Source: a bacterium (GTDB lineage Bacteria; Pseudomonadota; Alphaproteobacteria; Acetobacterales; Acetobacteraceae). Taken from it: DNA of 64,000 bases. A model generated the notes under the pieces. It was not told the DNA's origin. It did not search any database and saw only the letters and a list, made by a program, of their open reading frames with translations. The stretch covers positions 186,001 to 250,000 of the forward strand of contig JAMFRO010000002.1 in assembly GCA_026224825.1 (NCBI GenBank). Reading direction: 5' to 3'. A program made the translations under genes and the position numbers. Below, in pieces: positions 51,996 to 61,375 of this stretch (positions are counted from its first letter, which is position 1; every line of letters begins with the position of its first letter).

Positions 51996-52955
51996 TTAGG
52001 ACGGTTTTGGAATGGCACTATTTTCCGCCCGCACCGGCCGGAAGAACGCGGCCAGCAACAGCATATGCGCCACACTCGCCGCCAGCATCAACGGCAGGAT
52101 ACCGCTAATCCCCGCAACAACCGCGCTCACAATATCAAACAGGTGCCACAGCCCCGGAATGGCGAAAAATGGCCAATCCTCGGCCCAGTCCAGCCCCGCC
52201 CCCTCACGCCGCCGCCAAGCCCAGATAATCAGCACGAGCGACAGCGCGACCCAGAATCCCAGCATCACCCATTCGCTGTCATGCCCCTTGTCGAAAAATG
52301 GCCAGAGCCAGAGCGCGAATGTTGAAAGCGGGGTGTGAATCAGCACCACCGCCGCCAATGCCGCCAGAAACGGATAAACCAGCCCCGTACAGCGGGCATA
52401 ACCGGAGCGCCGGTAAACCGCGCGGCCCACAAGCAGGCAAAGCCCGCCATAGGTCATGATCATCTGCCAGCCGGAAAAATTATACACCGGTATGTGCAGT
52501 ATGTTCACCGGGCCACCATCCGGCAGCCAGGTCCAGCGCCCGCTCGTCAGCCCGTTCACCGTGAATACCTGCCGTGTGGCGATGGGATCGAGGGTGAAAT
52601 CCTGCAAAATCCCGAACAGCCCGGTCACCAGCGGCCGCGTCCACACCGGCATGCCGGCCTTGCCCAGCATCGCGAGCCCCATCACCAGGATTATGATCTC
52701 CTCGAACGGCACCGAAGCCGGCACATCGCCGAACATGAAGAGCGAGCGGCCATAAATATAATTGCCGCGTGCCACCGCCGCATTCTCGAATACCGCCGCG
52801 TAGAGCAGCGTCAACGCCGCCACCTCCAGCAGCAGCGGCACAGGCCGGTCGCTGCGGGCAACAAGGAACAGCAGCCCCCAAAGGGCCAGGGCATTGATGA
52901 CCAGATCCGAGACCAGCCAGGGCATCGGGATGGAAGTCAGCAGCAAATGAGACAT
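51996..52955 (-). CDS. CruF-like/carotenoid-biosynthesis-type membrane protein
   Basis: A 319-residue protein with about eight to nine helices. VFENAAVARGNYIYGRSLFM, then GDVPASVPFEEIIILVMGLA, GILQDFTLDPIATRQ and SGRWTWLPDG resemble the pattern of the CruF/DUF422 carotenoid-hydratase-like family (an E...G.Y.Y motif, VP....., D...DP...., W.W). The match is by eye and no carotenoid gene lies nearby, so an uncharacterised membrane protein remains possible. It is divergent from a TetR gene, with an operator between them, and is the likely regulated target. Confidence 0.55.
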   Translation of the reverse strand: MSHLLLTSIPMPWLVSDLVINALALWGLLFLVARSDRPVPLLLEVAALTLLYAAVFENAAVARGNYIYGRSLFMFGDVPASVPFEEIIILVMGLAMLGKAGMPVWTRPLVTGLFGILQDFTLDPIATRQVFTVNGLTSGRWTWLPDGGPVNILHIPVYNFSGWQMIMTYGGLCLLVGRAVYRRSGYARCTGLVYPFLAALAAVVLIHTPLSTFALWLWPFFDKGHDSEWVMLGFWVALSLVLIIWAWRRREGAGLDWAEDWPFFAIPGLWHLFDIVSAVVAGISGILPLMLAASVAHMLLLAAFFRPVRAENSAIPKPS

Positions 52956-52980
52956 CGTCCCTTCTCCTTCTCGCCCTTGT

Positions 52981-53001
52981 AACCGGACAGTATGTCCGGT
53001 T
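52981..53001. promoter_or_regulatory. TetR-type operator
   Basis: AACCGGACA-GTA-TGTCCGGTT is a perfect 9-bp inverted repeat 25 bases before the membrane-protein start and 54 bases before the TetR start. Its form is common for TetR-family operators, suggesting that the adjacent regulator represses both divergent genes. Confidence 0.75.
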
Positions 53002-53055
53002 TAGCGCCGCCGTCGCCTTTCCACAAGTCCGCACCACCTGTAGGCTGGGCATGTC

Positions 53056-53625
53056 ATGCAGCCCCCACCCCAGCGCCAGATGCGCCGTGACGCCCTCCAG
53101 CGCCGTACCGCGCTGCTCCAGGCCGCGGCCGAATGTTTCCACGACTCCGGCTACTGGGTGCCGTTGGAGGAGGTCGCCCGGCGCGCCAATGTCGGGCGCG
53201 GCACGCTGTACCGCTGCTTCGCGGATCGCACCGCGCTCATCATCGCCGTCATTGAACGCGAAATGGACCAGGTCGGAGAAACCATTGCCACCCTCGAGGC
53301 ATCGGCGGACATCCTCCCCATCGTCATCACGCAGGCGGCGCGCATGACGGCATTCTACAGCCGCGCCGCCACAGAGCTGGCCGGCGGCGAAACCGTCGCT
53401 CCTGGTTTCATCGCCCTCAGCAACCGCGCCGAAGCCTTTCTGGCGCCCATCGTGGCGCAGGCGCATCGCCAGGGGCGCTTGCGGCATAATATCGGCCCGC
53501 GCGATCTGCTCATGGTGGTGCGGATGATCGGCAGCCTGCTTGCCCCCGCAATGAGCGATGAGGAGGTGCGGCTGCACTCCCAACAGGCATTATCGCTCAT
53601 CATGGATGGGCTCCGTCCGTCTTAG
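53056..53625 (+). CDS. TetR-family transcriptional regulator
   Basis: A 189-residue protein. The helix-turn-helix lies at ~17-62 (LLQAAAECFHDSGYWVPLEE, VARRANVGRGTLYRCFADRT), followed by an all-helical ligand domain. ATG 53051, five bases earlier, is in another frame, so 53056 is used. It is divergent from the 51996 membrane-protein gene, with a palindromic operator between. The inducing ligand is unknown. Confidence 0.92.
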   Translation: MQPPPQRQMRRDALQRRTALLQAAAECFHDSGYWVPLEEVARRANVGRGTLYRCFADRTALIIAVIEREMDQVGETIATLEASADILPIVITQAARMTAFYSRAATELAGGETVAPGFIALSNRAEAFLAPIVAQAHRQGRLRHNIGPRDLLMVVRMIGSLLAPAMSDEEVRLHSQQALSLIMDGLRPS

Positions 53626-53672
53626 CTTCCCCCGGTTTTGCCCAACGGCTCCCCGCTGCTAATAAACCATTC

Positions 53673-55280
53673 ATGAAGTTCCGCGCCGCCGCCCTGCCGC
53701 TCCTGCTCGCCCCCACCCTCGCCGCCGCGCAAACCCCCGCGCCGCCGCAAATCATGGTGGACATCCACAACAATAATTTCTCAGACGCCGCCATCCTGGC
53801 CGCCCAAACCAACGACCCCCTGGTCGAAAAACTGGTCACCTTCTTCCGCCTCACCGCCGGCGCCGGCTCAGCCGACGAACTCCAGGCCTTCATCACCAAC
53901 AACCCCGACTGGCCGCAACAAAAACTCCTCGCCCTACGCCTGGCCCAAGCCAACGGCATCAGCAGCGGGTCGTCCCCCACCATCACCCCAGACTTCCTCA
54001 CCCAACCAGACTTCCTCACCCAAATCGCCACCCTGCACGCTTCCGGCCAGGACACCGCCGCCGCCGCCCTCTACACCACCCAAGGCCCCGCCGCCTTCGC
54101 CGCCGCCAGCCCGGACCAGCAGCAGCTCTTCTGGCCCTCGCAAAGCACCCTCGCCCGCGCCCTGCTCGCAGCCAACGACCCCCAAAACGCCTACAACGTC
54201 GTGACAGCGGTAGACCCCAGCCTCGGCAGCCAGCTCGCCCCCGAGCAGGTCACAGACCGCGACTTCCTCGCCGGCTTCATCGCCCTGCGCTACCTCAACC
54301 ACCCGTCCCAGGCAGCCCAACGCTTCCGCGACCTCGCCGCCGCCTCCCCCGCCGTCATCACCCAGGCCCGCGCCTATTACTGGCTCGCCCGCTCGGAGAA
54401 CGGCCCCGCCGCCACCGCCGATTACCAGCGCGCCGCCGCCTACCCCACCACCTATTACGGCCAGCTCGCCTCGGTAGCTTTAGGCGAGCCCCCCCAAACC
54501 CTCGCCGCCCGCATCAACGCCGCATCGGAGCCCGCCTACTCCTCCACCGACGCCCTGTATTTCGCCCTCACCGAACTCCCCCATGCCGCCGTACTCCTGG
54601 TGCAGATGAACGACCCCAAGGACGCCGCCAATTTCCTCAACCGCGCCGCCCAGGAAGCCATAGACGGCCGCACCCGCGTCATGGACGCCAAACTCGCCCT
54701 CGGCCTGGGCCTCCCCCAAGCCGCCGTCGCCATCGCCCGCAGCGCCGGCACCGCCGGGCAGATGCTCCCGGTAGAAGGCTGGCCCATCCCCTACAACCCG
54801 CCCGCAGCCTCCCTGGACCCCGCGGCGGCCGACGGCATCATGCGCCAGGAAAGCAGCTTCGACCCCACCGCCACCTCCCCCTCCAACGCCCTCGGCCTGA
54901 TGCAGCTCCTCCCCGCCACCGCCCGCATGACCGCCCGCAAAGCCGGCCTTCCCGACACCAACCTCTTCGACCCAGACCAAAACATGGCCCTCGGCACCAC
55001 CTACCTCGCCACCGAGCTGCAAAACTTCGGCAACTGCCTTCCCCTCGCCATCGCCGCCTACAACGCCGGCCCCAGCGCCGTCGCCCGCTGGCTCGGCCAA
55101 TACGGCGACCCCGAGCTGGGCCACCAGGCCGGCGGCGCGGACATCATCGACTGGGTAGAGCTGATCCCCTACTCGGAAACGCGCAATTACGTGCAGCGGG
55201 TGAGCGAAAACATCACCATCTACAGCGCCAAACTCAACGGCACCGCCAACTCCCCCATCACCCCCTGGCTGAACAAATGA
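53673..55280 (+). CDS. slt: Soluble lytic murein transglycosylase
   Basis: A 535-residue periplasmic enzyme that cleaves peptidoglycan glycan strands with anhydro-sugar formation. A signal peptide (MKFRAAALPLLLAPTLAAAQ) precedes a long helical superhelix domain. The catalytic domain has GIMRQESSFDPTATSPSNAL with Glu393, LGLMQLLPATA, and IAAYNAGPSAVARWL. An exact 18-bp tandem duplication (53988-54023) repeats PDFLTQ. It is followed closely by pgpA. Confidence 0.93.
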   Translation: MKFRAAALPLLLAPTLAAAQTPAPPQIMVDIHNNNFSDAAILAAQTNDPLVEKLVTFFRLTAGAGSADELQAFITNNPDWPQQKLLALRLAQANGISSGSSPTITPDFLTQPDFLTQIATLHASGQDTAAAALYTTQGPAAFAAASPDQQQLFWPSQSTLARALLAANDPQNAYNVVTAVDPSLGSQLAPEQVTDRDFLAGFIALRYLNHPSQAAQRFRDLAAASPAVITQARAYYWLARSENGPAATADYQRAAAYPTTYYGQLASVALGEPPQTLAARINAASEPAYSSTDALYFALTELPHAAVLLVQMNDPKDAANFLNRAAQEAIDGRTRVMDAKLALGLGLPQAAVAIARSAGTAGQMLPVEGWPIPYNPPAASLDPAAADGIMRQESSFDPTATSPSNALGLMQLLPATARMTARKAGLPDTNLFDPDQNMALGTTYLATELQNFGNCLPLAIAAYNAGPSAVARWLGQYGDPELGHQAGGADIIDWVELIPYSETRNYVQRVSENITIYSAKLNGTANSPITPWLNK

Positions 55281-55290
55281 GCCTTCATAA

Positions 55291-55740
55291 ATGAATTTTT
55301 ACGCCCTCCTGGCCAGCGGCTTCGGCGTCGGCTACGCGCCCAAAGCCCCCGGCACCTTCGGCTCAATCCTCGGCCTGGCCCTCGGCGCCGCCCTACTGGC
55401 CATCGGCCACCTGCCGCTGCTGTTCGGCATCGTCCTGGTCTCCGGCATCGGCATCTTCGCCATCTCCCGCCTGCCCGCCCACGCCGCGGCCGACCCCGGC
55501 TGGATCGTCATCGACGAGGTCGCCGGCCAGATGATCCCCCTCCTCGCCCTCACCCAGCTCAGCCTCACCGGCGCGCTACTGTCCTTCGCTTTGTTCCGCC
55601 TCTTCGATATCTGGAAACCCTGGCCCGTAAGCTGGGCCGACAAACGCCACGACGAATACGGCGTCATGGGCGACGACCTCATCGCAGGCGCGCTCGCCTG
55701 GATCATCGTCCTGGCCCTGCACCTGGTCTCCCCCCTATGA
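55291..55740 (+). CDS. pgpA: Phosphatidylglycerophosphatase A
   Basis: A 149-residue membrane enzyme that dephosphorylates phosphatidylglycerophosphate. GFGVGYAPKAPGTFGSILGL and DPGWIVIDEVAGQMIPLLAL are the PgpA signature motifs, and DDLIAGALAWIIV closes the protein. It starts ten bases after slt and overlaps pncC by four bases. Confidence 0.96.
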   Translation: MNFYALLASGFGVGYAPKAPGTFGSILGLALGAALLAIGHLPLLFGIVLVSGIGIFAISRLPAHAAADPGWIVIDEVAGQMIPLLALTQLSLTGALLSFALFRLFDIWKPWPVSWADKRHDEYGVMGDDLIAGALAWIIVLALHLVSPL

Positions 55741-56222
55741 GTGCCGCCGCCCTCGTCGCTCTCTGCAAAGCACGGTCCTTACGCGTCGCCACGGCCGAAA
55801 GCTGCACCGGCGGCCTCATCGCCGCCGCCCTCACCGCCATCCCCGGCAGCTCCGCCGTCTTCACCCACGGCTTCGTCACCTATGCCAACGAAGCCAAAAC
55901 CCAGATGCTCGGCGTAGCCGAAGCGCTGCTGGCCGAACACGGCGCCGTATCCTGCGAAGTTGCCGCCGCCATGGCGTCAGGTGCGAAACAAATTTCCGGC
56001 GCCGACCTCGCCATCTCCACCACCGGAATCGCCGGCCCGGATGGCGGCACGGCCCAAAAACCCGTCGGCACCGTATGGTTCGGCCTCGCCACACCCCACA
56101 GCGTCACCACATATCACCGCATCTTCCCCGGCAACCGGGACGACATACGCAATGCCAGCGTCGATTACGCCCTGGCTCTGCTACAGGAACTGGCTCTGCT
56201 ACAGGAAGGAGCAAAACCATGA
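55737..56222 (+). CDS. pncC: Nicotinamide-nucleotide amidohydrolase (CinA C-terminal family)
   Basis: A 161-residue protein covering only the amidohydrolase domain of CinA. The motifs ATAESCTGGLIAA (Ser22 nucleophile), TYANEAKTQMLGV and STTGIAGPDGGTAQKPVG are present. It deamidates NMN for pyridine-nucleotide recycling. The last residues include an exact 18-bp tandem duplication (56172-56207, LALLQE twice). It overlaps both pgpA and panB by four bases. Confidence 0.95.
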   Translation: MSAAALVALCKARSLRVATAESCTGGLIAAALTAIPGSSAVFTHGFVTYANEAKTQMLGVAEALLAEHGAVSCEVAAAMASGAKQISGADLAISTTGIAGPDGGTAQKPVGTVWFGLATPHSVTTYHRIFPGNRDDIRNASVDYALALLQELALLQEGAKP

Positions 56223-56995
56223 GCAAAAACCTAGCCGTCTGGGAAAAAGCCAAGCGCGAAGGACGCCGTATGACCGTCCTCACCGCCTACGACTTCTGCT
56301 CCGCCACCCTCGCCGAACAAGCAGGGCTGGACTGCCTCCTCGTAGGTGATTCCCTCGGCATGGTCATCGCCGGCGATGCCGATACTTTGCGCGTAAGCCT
56401 GGAACAAATGGAATACCACACCAGCCTCGTCGCCAAAGCCACCACAAAACCCCTCATCATGGCCGACCTGCCCTTCGGCAGCTTCGAGGAATCCCCCGAA
56501 CAAGCCTTCGCCTCATCCGCCCGCCTCCTCAAAGCCGGCGCCGATATCGTCAAACTGGAAGGCGGCGCCATCATGGCCGAAACCATCGCCTTCCTCTCCA
56601 AACGCGCCATCCCCGTCTGCGCCCATATCGGCCTCACCCCCCAACACGTCCGCCAATTCGGCGGCTTCAAACGCCAAGGCAAAACCCAGGAAGCCGCCCA
56701 AATCATCTTCGACGACGCCATCACCCTCCAGGCCGCCGGCGCCCGCATCGTCCTCATGGAAGCCGTCCCATCAGACCTCGCCACCCAAATCACCAAACGC
56801 CTGGAAATCCCCACCATAGGCATAGGCGCCGGACCCAACACAGACGCCCAAGTCCTAGTCTTCCACGACGTCCTAGGCCTCTACCCCAACAAAGCCCCAG
56901 GCTTCGCCAAACAATACCTCAACGGCGCCTCCCTCATCACCACCGCCCTAACCCAATACGCCACCGACATCCGCGAGGGGCACTTCCCGACATAG
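56219..56995 (+). CDS. panB: 3-methyl-2-oxobutanoate hydroxymethyltransferase
   Basis: A 258-residue pantothenate-pathway enzyme. MTVLTAYDFCSATLAEQAGL, LVGDSLGMVIAGDADTLRVS, FGSFEESPEQAFASSARLLK and IGIGAGPNTDAQVLVFHDVL match PanB. ATG 56219 overlaps the pncC stop (ATGA); the longer frame is inside pncC and is rejected. Its TAG stop lies at the edge of palindromic element D. Confidence 0.96.
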   Translation: MSKNLAVWEKAKREGRRMTVLTAYDFCSATLAEQAGLDCLLVGDSLGMVIAGDADTLRVSLEQMEYHTSLVAKATTKPLIMADLPFGSFEESPEQAFASSARLLKAGADIVKLEGGAIMAETIAFLSKRAIPVCAHIGLTPQHVRQFGGFKRQGKTQEAAQIIFDDAITLQAAGARIVLMEAVPSDLATQITKRLEIPTIGIGAGPNTDAQVLVFHDVLGLYPNKAPGFAKQYLNGASLITTALTQYATDIREGHFPT

Positions 56996-57275
56996 GGTTC
57001 GGGGTGGGGTTAGGAAAAAGGCCAAGGCTCCGCCCTGGACCCGCCGGGGCCGTCGTGCGCAGCACGCCTTAGGCGTGACGGCCCCGGACCCCCATTAGCT
57101 TTTAAAGGAAATGAGAGAGGGGGGCATTCGCCTCATGGACCGGTGGGTTTTTCCACGGTCCATGAGGCGAATGCCCCCCTCTCTCATTTCCTTAAGTCTA
57201 GGGGTCTGGGGCCTGTGGCCCCAGCGGGTCCAGGGCAGAGCCCTGGCCTTTTTCCTAACCCCACCCCGAACCCTA
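56993..57275. repeat. Composite palindromic element D (probable bidirectional terminator)
   Basis: A 283-bp palindrome between the convergent panB and ftsH genes, reaching from one TAG stop to the other. The outer arms 56993-57023 and 57245-57275 pair perfectly over 31 bp. The core is a perfect 38-bp stem, 57105-57142 with 57156-57193, of locus-specific sequence (AAGGAAATGAGAGAGGGGGG onward). Between are family modules (GGACCCGCCGGGGCCGTCGT and relatives). Confidence 0.9.
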
Positions 57276-59180
57276 AGCCGGAAGTGCTGCCCCCGGGAAG
57301 TCCGGTTTGGGCGTAGAGGTGGGCACTGACGAGCGGCGGTTGTCGCGCATGGGTTCGTCCACGACTTTGCGGATGATGCGTTCGCCGCGCAGGACCTGGT
57401 TGATTTCGTCGCCCGATAGGGTTTCGTATTCCAGCAGGCCTTGCGCCAGGGCTTCCAAATCGTCGCGGCGCTCGGTGAGTATACGCTTGGCCTCGGCATA
57501 GGCGTGGTCGACGAAGGCGCGAACCTCGTTGTCGATCTCGCGTGCCGTGGCTTCGGAGACGCTCTTGTTCTGCGTCACCGAGTGGCCGAGGAACACTTCC
57601 TGCCCATTATCGCCATAGGAGACCATCCCGAGTTTCTCGGACATACCCCATTCGGTGATCATACGGCGGGCCGAGTCGGTGGCCATTTTAATATCGCCGG
57701 AGGCACCGTTGGAGACCTTATCGGCCCCGAACACCAGCTCCTCGGCGGCGCGCCCGCCCATGGCCATCACCAACTGCTGCAGCAGTTTGATCTTGCTCAC
57801 GGAGTAACGGTCGCCCTCAGGCAAGCTCATCACCATACCCAGCGCCCGGCCACGCGGGATAATGGTGGCCTTATGCACCGGATCGCACTCAGGCAGCGTG
57901 ATCGAGCAGAGCGCATGCCCACCTTCATGGTAAGCCGTCATACGCTTCTCATCATCGGACATAACGAGCGAGCGGCGTTCCGCCCCCATCATCACCTTAT
58001 CCTTAGCGTGTTCGAATTCCGCCATGGCAACCACACGCTTGCCAATCCGCGCGGCAAGCAAAGCGGCCTCGTTAACAAGGTTCGACAAATCCGCACCAGA
58101 GAAGCCAGGCGTACCGCGCGCGATAACCTTCGGATCCACATCGGAAGCCAAAGGCACCTTACGCATATGCACCTTAAGGATTTTCTCACGCCCAACCACA
58201 TCCGGGTTCGGCACCACCACCTGACGGTCAAACCGGCCCGGCCGCAGCAGCGCCGGATCCAGCACATCCGGCCGGTTGGTCGCGGCGATCAGGATGACCC
58301 CCTCATTGGACTCAAACCCGTCCATCTCAACGAGCATCTGGTTCAACGTCTGCTCACGCTCATCATTACCACCGCCAAGCCCAGCACCACGATGCCGCCC
58401 AACCGCGTCAATTTCATCGATGAAGATGATGCAAGGCGCATTCTTCTTGCCCTGCTCAAACATATCACGCACGCGGCTCGCACCAACGCCCACGAACATC
58501 TCCACAAAATCCGAACCGGAAATCGTAAAGAACGGCACATTGGCCTCACCCGCGATGGCACGCGCCAGCAGCGTCTTACCCGTACCCGGCGGCCCAACCA
58601 GCAAGCAGCCCTTGGGGATCTTACCGCCCAGGCGCTGAAACTTCTGCGGATCGCGCAAAAATTCCACAATCTCCTGCAGCTCGCTCTTGGCCTCGTCAAT
58701 CCCGGCGACATCCTCAAACGTCACCCGCCCAGACTTCTCGGTCAGCAACCGCGCCCGGCTCTTGCCAAAGCCCATGGCGCGCCCGCCGCCGCCCTGCATC
58801 TGGCGCATAAAGAAGATCCACACACCCAGAATAAGCAGCATCGGCGCCCATGAGATCAGCGCGCGCACGAAGGGGTTCATCGTATCCCCTTCCGGCTTAG
58901 CCGTCACATTCACATCCGCCGCTTCCAGCTTGGACACGAGATTCGGGTCCTCCGGCGCGTAGGTTTCAAAGCTCTTGCCATCCTTGGTGCTACCGGTGAT
59001 GTCCTGCCCCGTGATGGTAACATTCTGCACCTGGTTGTTGTTCACCTGGTCCAGGAAGCTCGAATAGGCGATCTGCGACGCCCCGGCCGGTGAGCTGGTA
59101 GGCTGGAACACATTGAACAGCAGCACCAGGAACAAGGCTACCACGACCCAAAGTGCGATGTTTCGACCCAGATTATTCAT
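57273..59180 (-). CDS. ftsH: ATP-dependent zinc metalloprotease FtsH
   Basis: A 635-residue membrane AAA+ protease for quality control and regulator turnover. Membrane helices lie at ~7-25 and ~107-125. The Walker A is GPPGTGKT (196-203), with [20 protein letters not shown] and the zinc site AYHEGGHAL near 417. ATG 59180 has GGA seven bases before. The next gene downstream on this strand is 16 kb away past element D; upstream is tilS with a 114-base gap. Confidence 0.97.
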   Translation of the reverse strand: MNNLGRNIALWVVVALFLVLLFNVFQPTSSPAGASQIAYSSFLDQVNNNQVQNVTITGQDITGSTKDGKSFETYAPEDPNLVSKLEAADVNVTAKPEGDTMNPFVRALISWAPMLLILGVWIFFMRQMQGGGGRAMGFGKSRARLLTEKSGRVTFEDVAGIDEAKSELQEIVEFLRDPQKFQRLGGKIPKGCLLVGPPGTGKTLLARAIAGEANVPFFTISGSDFVEMFVGVGASRVRDMFEQGKKNAPCIIFIDEIDAVGRHRGAGLGGGNDEREQTLNQMLVEMDGFESNEGVILIAATNRPDVLDPALLRPGRFDRQVVVPNPDVVGREKILKVHMRKVPLASDVDPKVIARGTPGFSGADLSNLVNEAALLAARIGKRVVAMAEFEHAKDKVMMGAERRSLVMSDDEKRMTAYHEGGHALCSITLPECDPVHKATIIPRGRALGMVMSLPEGDRYSVSKIKLLQQLVMAMGGRAAEELVFGADKVSNGASGDIKMATDSARRMITEWGMSEKLGMVSYGDNGQEVFLGHSVTQNKSVSEATAREIDNEVRAFVDHAYAEAKRILTERRDDLEALAQGLLEYETLSGDEINQVLRGERIIRKVVDEPMRDNRRSSVPTSTPKPDFPGAALPA

Positions 59181-59294
59181 CTAGCTATCCAATTCCTCGT
59201 TTTTAGCATTCTTTCGCCCCGCATTAGGCAGCGACGAAGCTTGCATGTGGCCATTCTGCACCGATTTCCCAGATCAGCACAAATATTTTGCGGC

Positions 59295-60410
59295 TCAAAC
59301 CACGAATGGGTGGGATGTGGCGGGAGCAGCCGGGGTAAATCGGGCATTAACGGGGAAACTAAGCGCGCCATCAGCGCCGCGAAGTGCGGGCAGACCACGC
59401 AGCACGATGCTCGGCAGCCCCTTGAATTTCCTGAACTTCTGCGCATCCACCCCAAGCGCGCCAAAGCTCTGCGCCGGGGCCGCGCCCTCCAGCCGAAACC
59501 GCCCATCCCAGCGCACACCGGGCAAAGCGGGAATGGGCGCGGCACAGGCGGCGGGCTCGCGCACCAGCAGCCAGCCCGGCCCCAGCCTGCCCGCCGGCAA
59601 TAATCTCACCCCGCCCAACGTCGCCGGCCGCAATTTTACCCCCAGCCGCGCCAGCGCCTCCTGGCGCGGCTTGTAGGCAGCCCCCCCGATCGTGCGGATA
59701 AGCACCCCCAACGCAGCCGGCGGCACTGTCGCGGCATCGAGCAGCGCAAACCCCTCGGCGCAAAACTGAGCATGGGCAGCGAGAAACGCCGCCACCTCCA
59801 ACTCCCGCGCCACACGCTCAGCCGCACCCACAGGCCCCGCCGACACACCCGCAAGCCGCCACCGCACCCGCTCGAATTTCGGCGCCTGATTAGACGGATC
59901 CTCGACCCATTCCATGCCCCGCCCGCGCAAATAATCACGCAACACCTCAGGCCTCGCCCCCAGCAACGGCCGCAGCAGCAAAATTTTACCCCGCGCGCTC
60001 CAGGCAGCAATCCCCTCCGCCCCGCCAGGACCACGCGCAGCCCGCATCGCCACCGTCTCCGCCTGATCAGCGGCATGATGCCCAAGCAGCAAATGCAAAA
60101 ACCCATCCGTCGCCACCGCCTCGGCCAAAGCCTCGTAACGGGCATCCCGCGCCGCCTCCTGCAACCCCGCACCACGCGGCAGCCCCCGCAAGGTCAGCAC
60201 CCGCGCCGCAATCCCCCGCTCGCCCAGCCGCCGCGCCGTAAGTTCCGCCTCACCATCCGAGCCGTCACGCAGCCCATGATCCACGATATAAGCCCGCACC
60301 ATCCCGCCACGCGCCGCGCAATATTCCCGCGCCAGCAAAACCAGCGCAGTGCTATCCGCCCCCCCCGAAGCCGCCACCGCCAATCGCGGCGTTGCCCCAA
60401 ATGGCCCCAA
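59295..60410 (-). CDS. tilS: tRNA(Ile)-lysidine synthase
   Basis: A 371-residue enzyme converting the wobble C of tRNA-Ile(CAU) to lysidine. The PP-loop SGGADS lies at 15-20, with YIVDHGLRDGS, LLGHHAADQAETVAMRAARG and GRGMEWVEDPSN following. The frame is open upstream of TTG 60410 through ATA GAG TTT TTT...GCG CTG GAG CGG, which would give an IEFFAPALERLG extension resembling usual TilS N-termini, but no ATG, GTG or further TTG is available there. The start is therefore uncertain; CTG or ATA within the cpoB end is possible. Confidence 0.9.
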   Translation of the reverse strand: MGPFGATPRLAVAASGGADSTALVLLAREYCAARGGMVRAYIVDHGLRDGSDGEAELTARRLGERGIAARVLTLRGLPRGAGLQEAARDARYEALAEAVATDGFLHLLLGHHAADQAETVAMRAARGPGGAEGIAAWSARGKILLLRPLLGARPEVLRDYLRGRGMEWVEDPSNQAPKFERVRWRLAGVSAGPVGAAERVARELEVAAFLAAHAQFCAEGFALLDAATVPPAALGVLIRTIGGAAYKPRQEALARLGVKLRPATLGGVRLLPAGRLGPGWLLVREPAACAAPIPALPGVRWDGRFRLEGAAPAQSFGALGVDAQKFRKFKGLPSIVLRGLPALRGADGALSFPVNARFTPAAPATSHPFVV

Positions 60411-60436
60411 CCGCTCCAGCGCGGGCGCAAAAAACT

Positions 60437-61375
60437 CTATTTGCAGCTCGCCCGCTTGCTCAGCGCATCAATACGCGGCTGCAACCCAGCCGGCGGCGTG
60501 GGAAACTGGCTATCGAGCGAGCTCAGCGTCGAGCAAGCCTCATCATTAGCCCCGATGGCCTGCAACGAACTGGCCAGCCCCAGCAGTGATTGCGGCGCAT
60601 AAGCCCCGCTACGGTTCATATTATACGTATTGTCATAAGCAATCGCCGCATCCTGGCTGCGCCCCGAGGCAGCATAGGATTGCGCCACAAGATATTGCGC
60701 CCGGTAAGCCTCCGGCGCCCGCGGATTGCCCTTCACCAGCGCCGCGGCCAGAGCGGCGGAGGTCGTATAATTTTTGGCGCCATAAGCCGCCACCGCATTA
60801 TGCAATTGCGTCTTGGCATCCCCGCTGTCAGCCACGGGAGGTGCTGCCGGCGGGGCGGCCGTTGGCGGCGTCAAAGGCGGTTGCGTCAAAGGCGGCTGAG
60901 TCAAAGCTTGGGGCTGGCCGGGCGCGCCAGCAGGCGCGGCACCCGGCGGCGGCGCAGCACCAGGCGTAGCCGACCCAGTCACCCGGAAATTCAAATCCCC
61001 GATCTGCTTCTGTGTCTGCGCATTCTGCGTGTCCACCTGGTTTTGCAGCTCATCCACCTTGCCGTTGAGCGCCTGCACCTGGCTCTGCAACTGCTGCACC
61101 TGGGTCAACAGCCCAGCCACCACGCCACCCGCCACAGGCGTACCATCGCCCCCGGAAGGCGGCTGCACCGGCGGCGGCGCGGATCCGCCCAGCGACGAGC
61201 CGCCACTATTCTGCCCCCCGCTCTGCAACTGCTGCACCTGCTGCTGCAGTTGGTCTATCTGATTCTGCAGCGCGATCCCCTCCTGGCTCTGCACCAGAGG
61301 CTGGGCAAACGCTGTTACAGGCATCACGAACAAAGCGGCTAAAAACACGGCTGATATAAACAGGCTTTTACGCAT
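60437..61375 (-). CDS. cpoB: Tol-Pal system protein CpoB (YbgF)
   Basis: A 312-residue periplasmic protein linking the Tol-Pal complex to peptidoglycan synthesis. ATG 61375 gives the signal peptide MRKSLFISAVFLAALFVMPV cut after AFA; an ATG five codons earlier is possible. A coiled coil (IALQNQIDQLQQQVQQLQ; LTQVQQLQSQVQALNGKVDE) is followed by a Pro/Ala-rich linker and TPR repeats (~185-310: AVAAYGAKNYTTSAALAAAL). It lies between pal and tilS, as usual for the tol-pal end. Confidence 0.93.
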   Translation of the reverse strand: MRKSLFISAVFLAALFVMPVTAFAQPLVQSQEGIALQNQIDQLQQQVQQLQSGGQNSGGSSLGGSAPPPVQPPSGGDGTPVAGGVVAGLLTQVQQLQSQVQALNGKVDELQNQVDTQNAQTQKQIGDLNFRVTGSATPGAAPPPGAAPAGAPGQPQALTQPPLTQPPLTPPTAAPPAAPPVADSGDAKTQLHNAVAAYGAKNYTTSAALAAALVKGNPRAPEAYRAQYLVAQSYAASGRSQDAAIAYDNTYNMNRSGAYAPQSLLGLASSLQAIGANDEACSTLSSLDSQFPTPPAGLQPRIDALSKRASCK

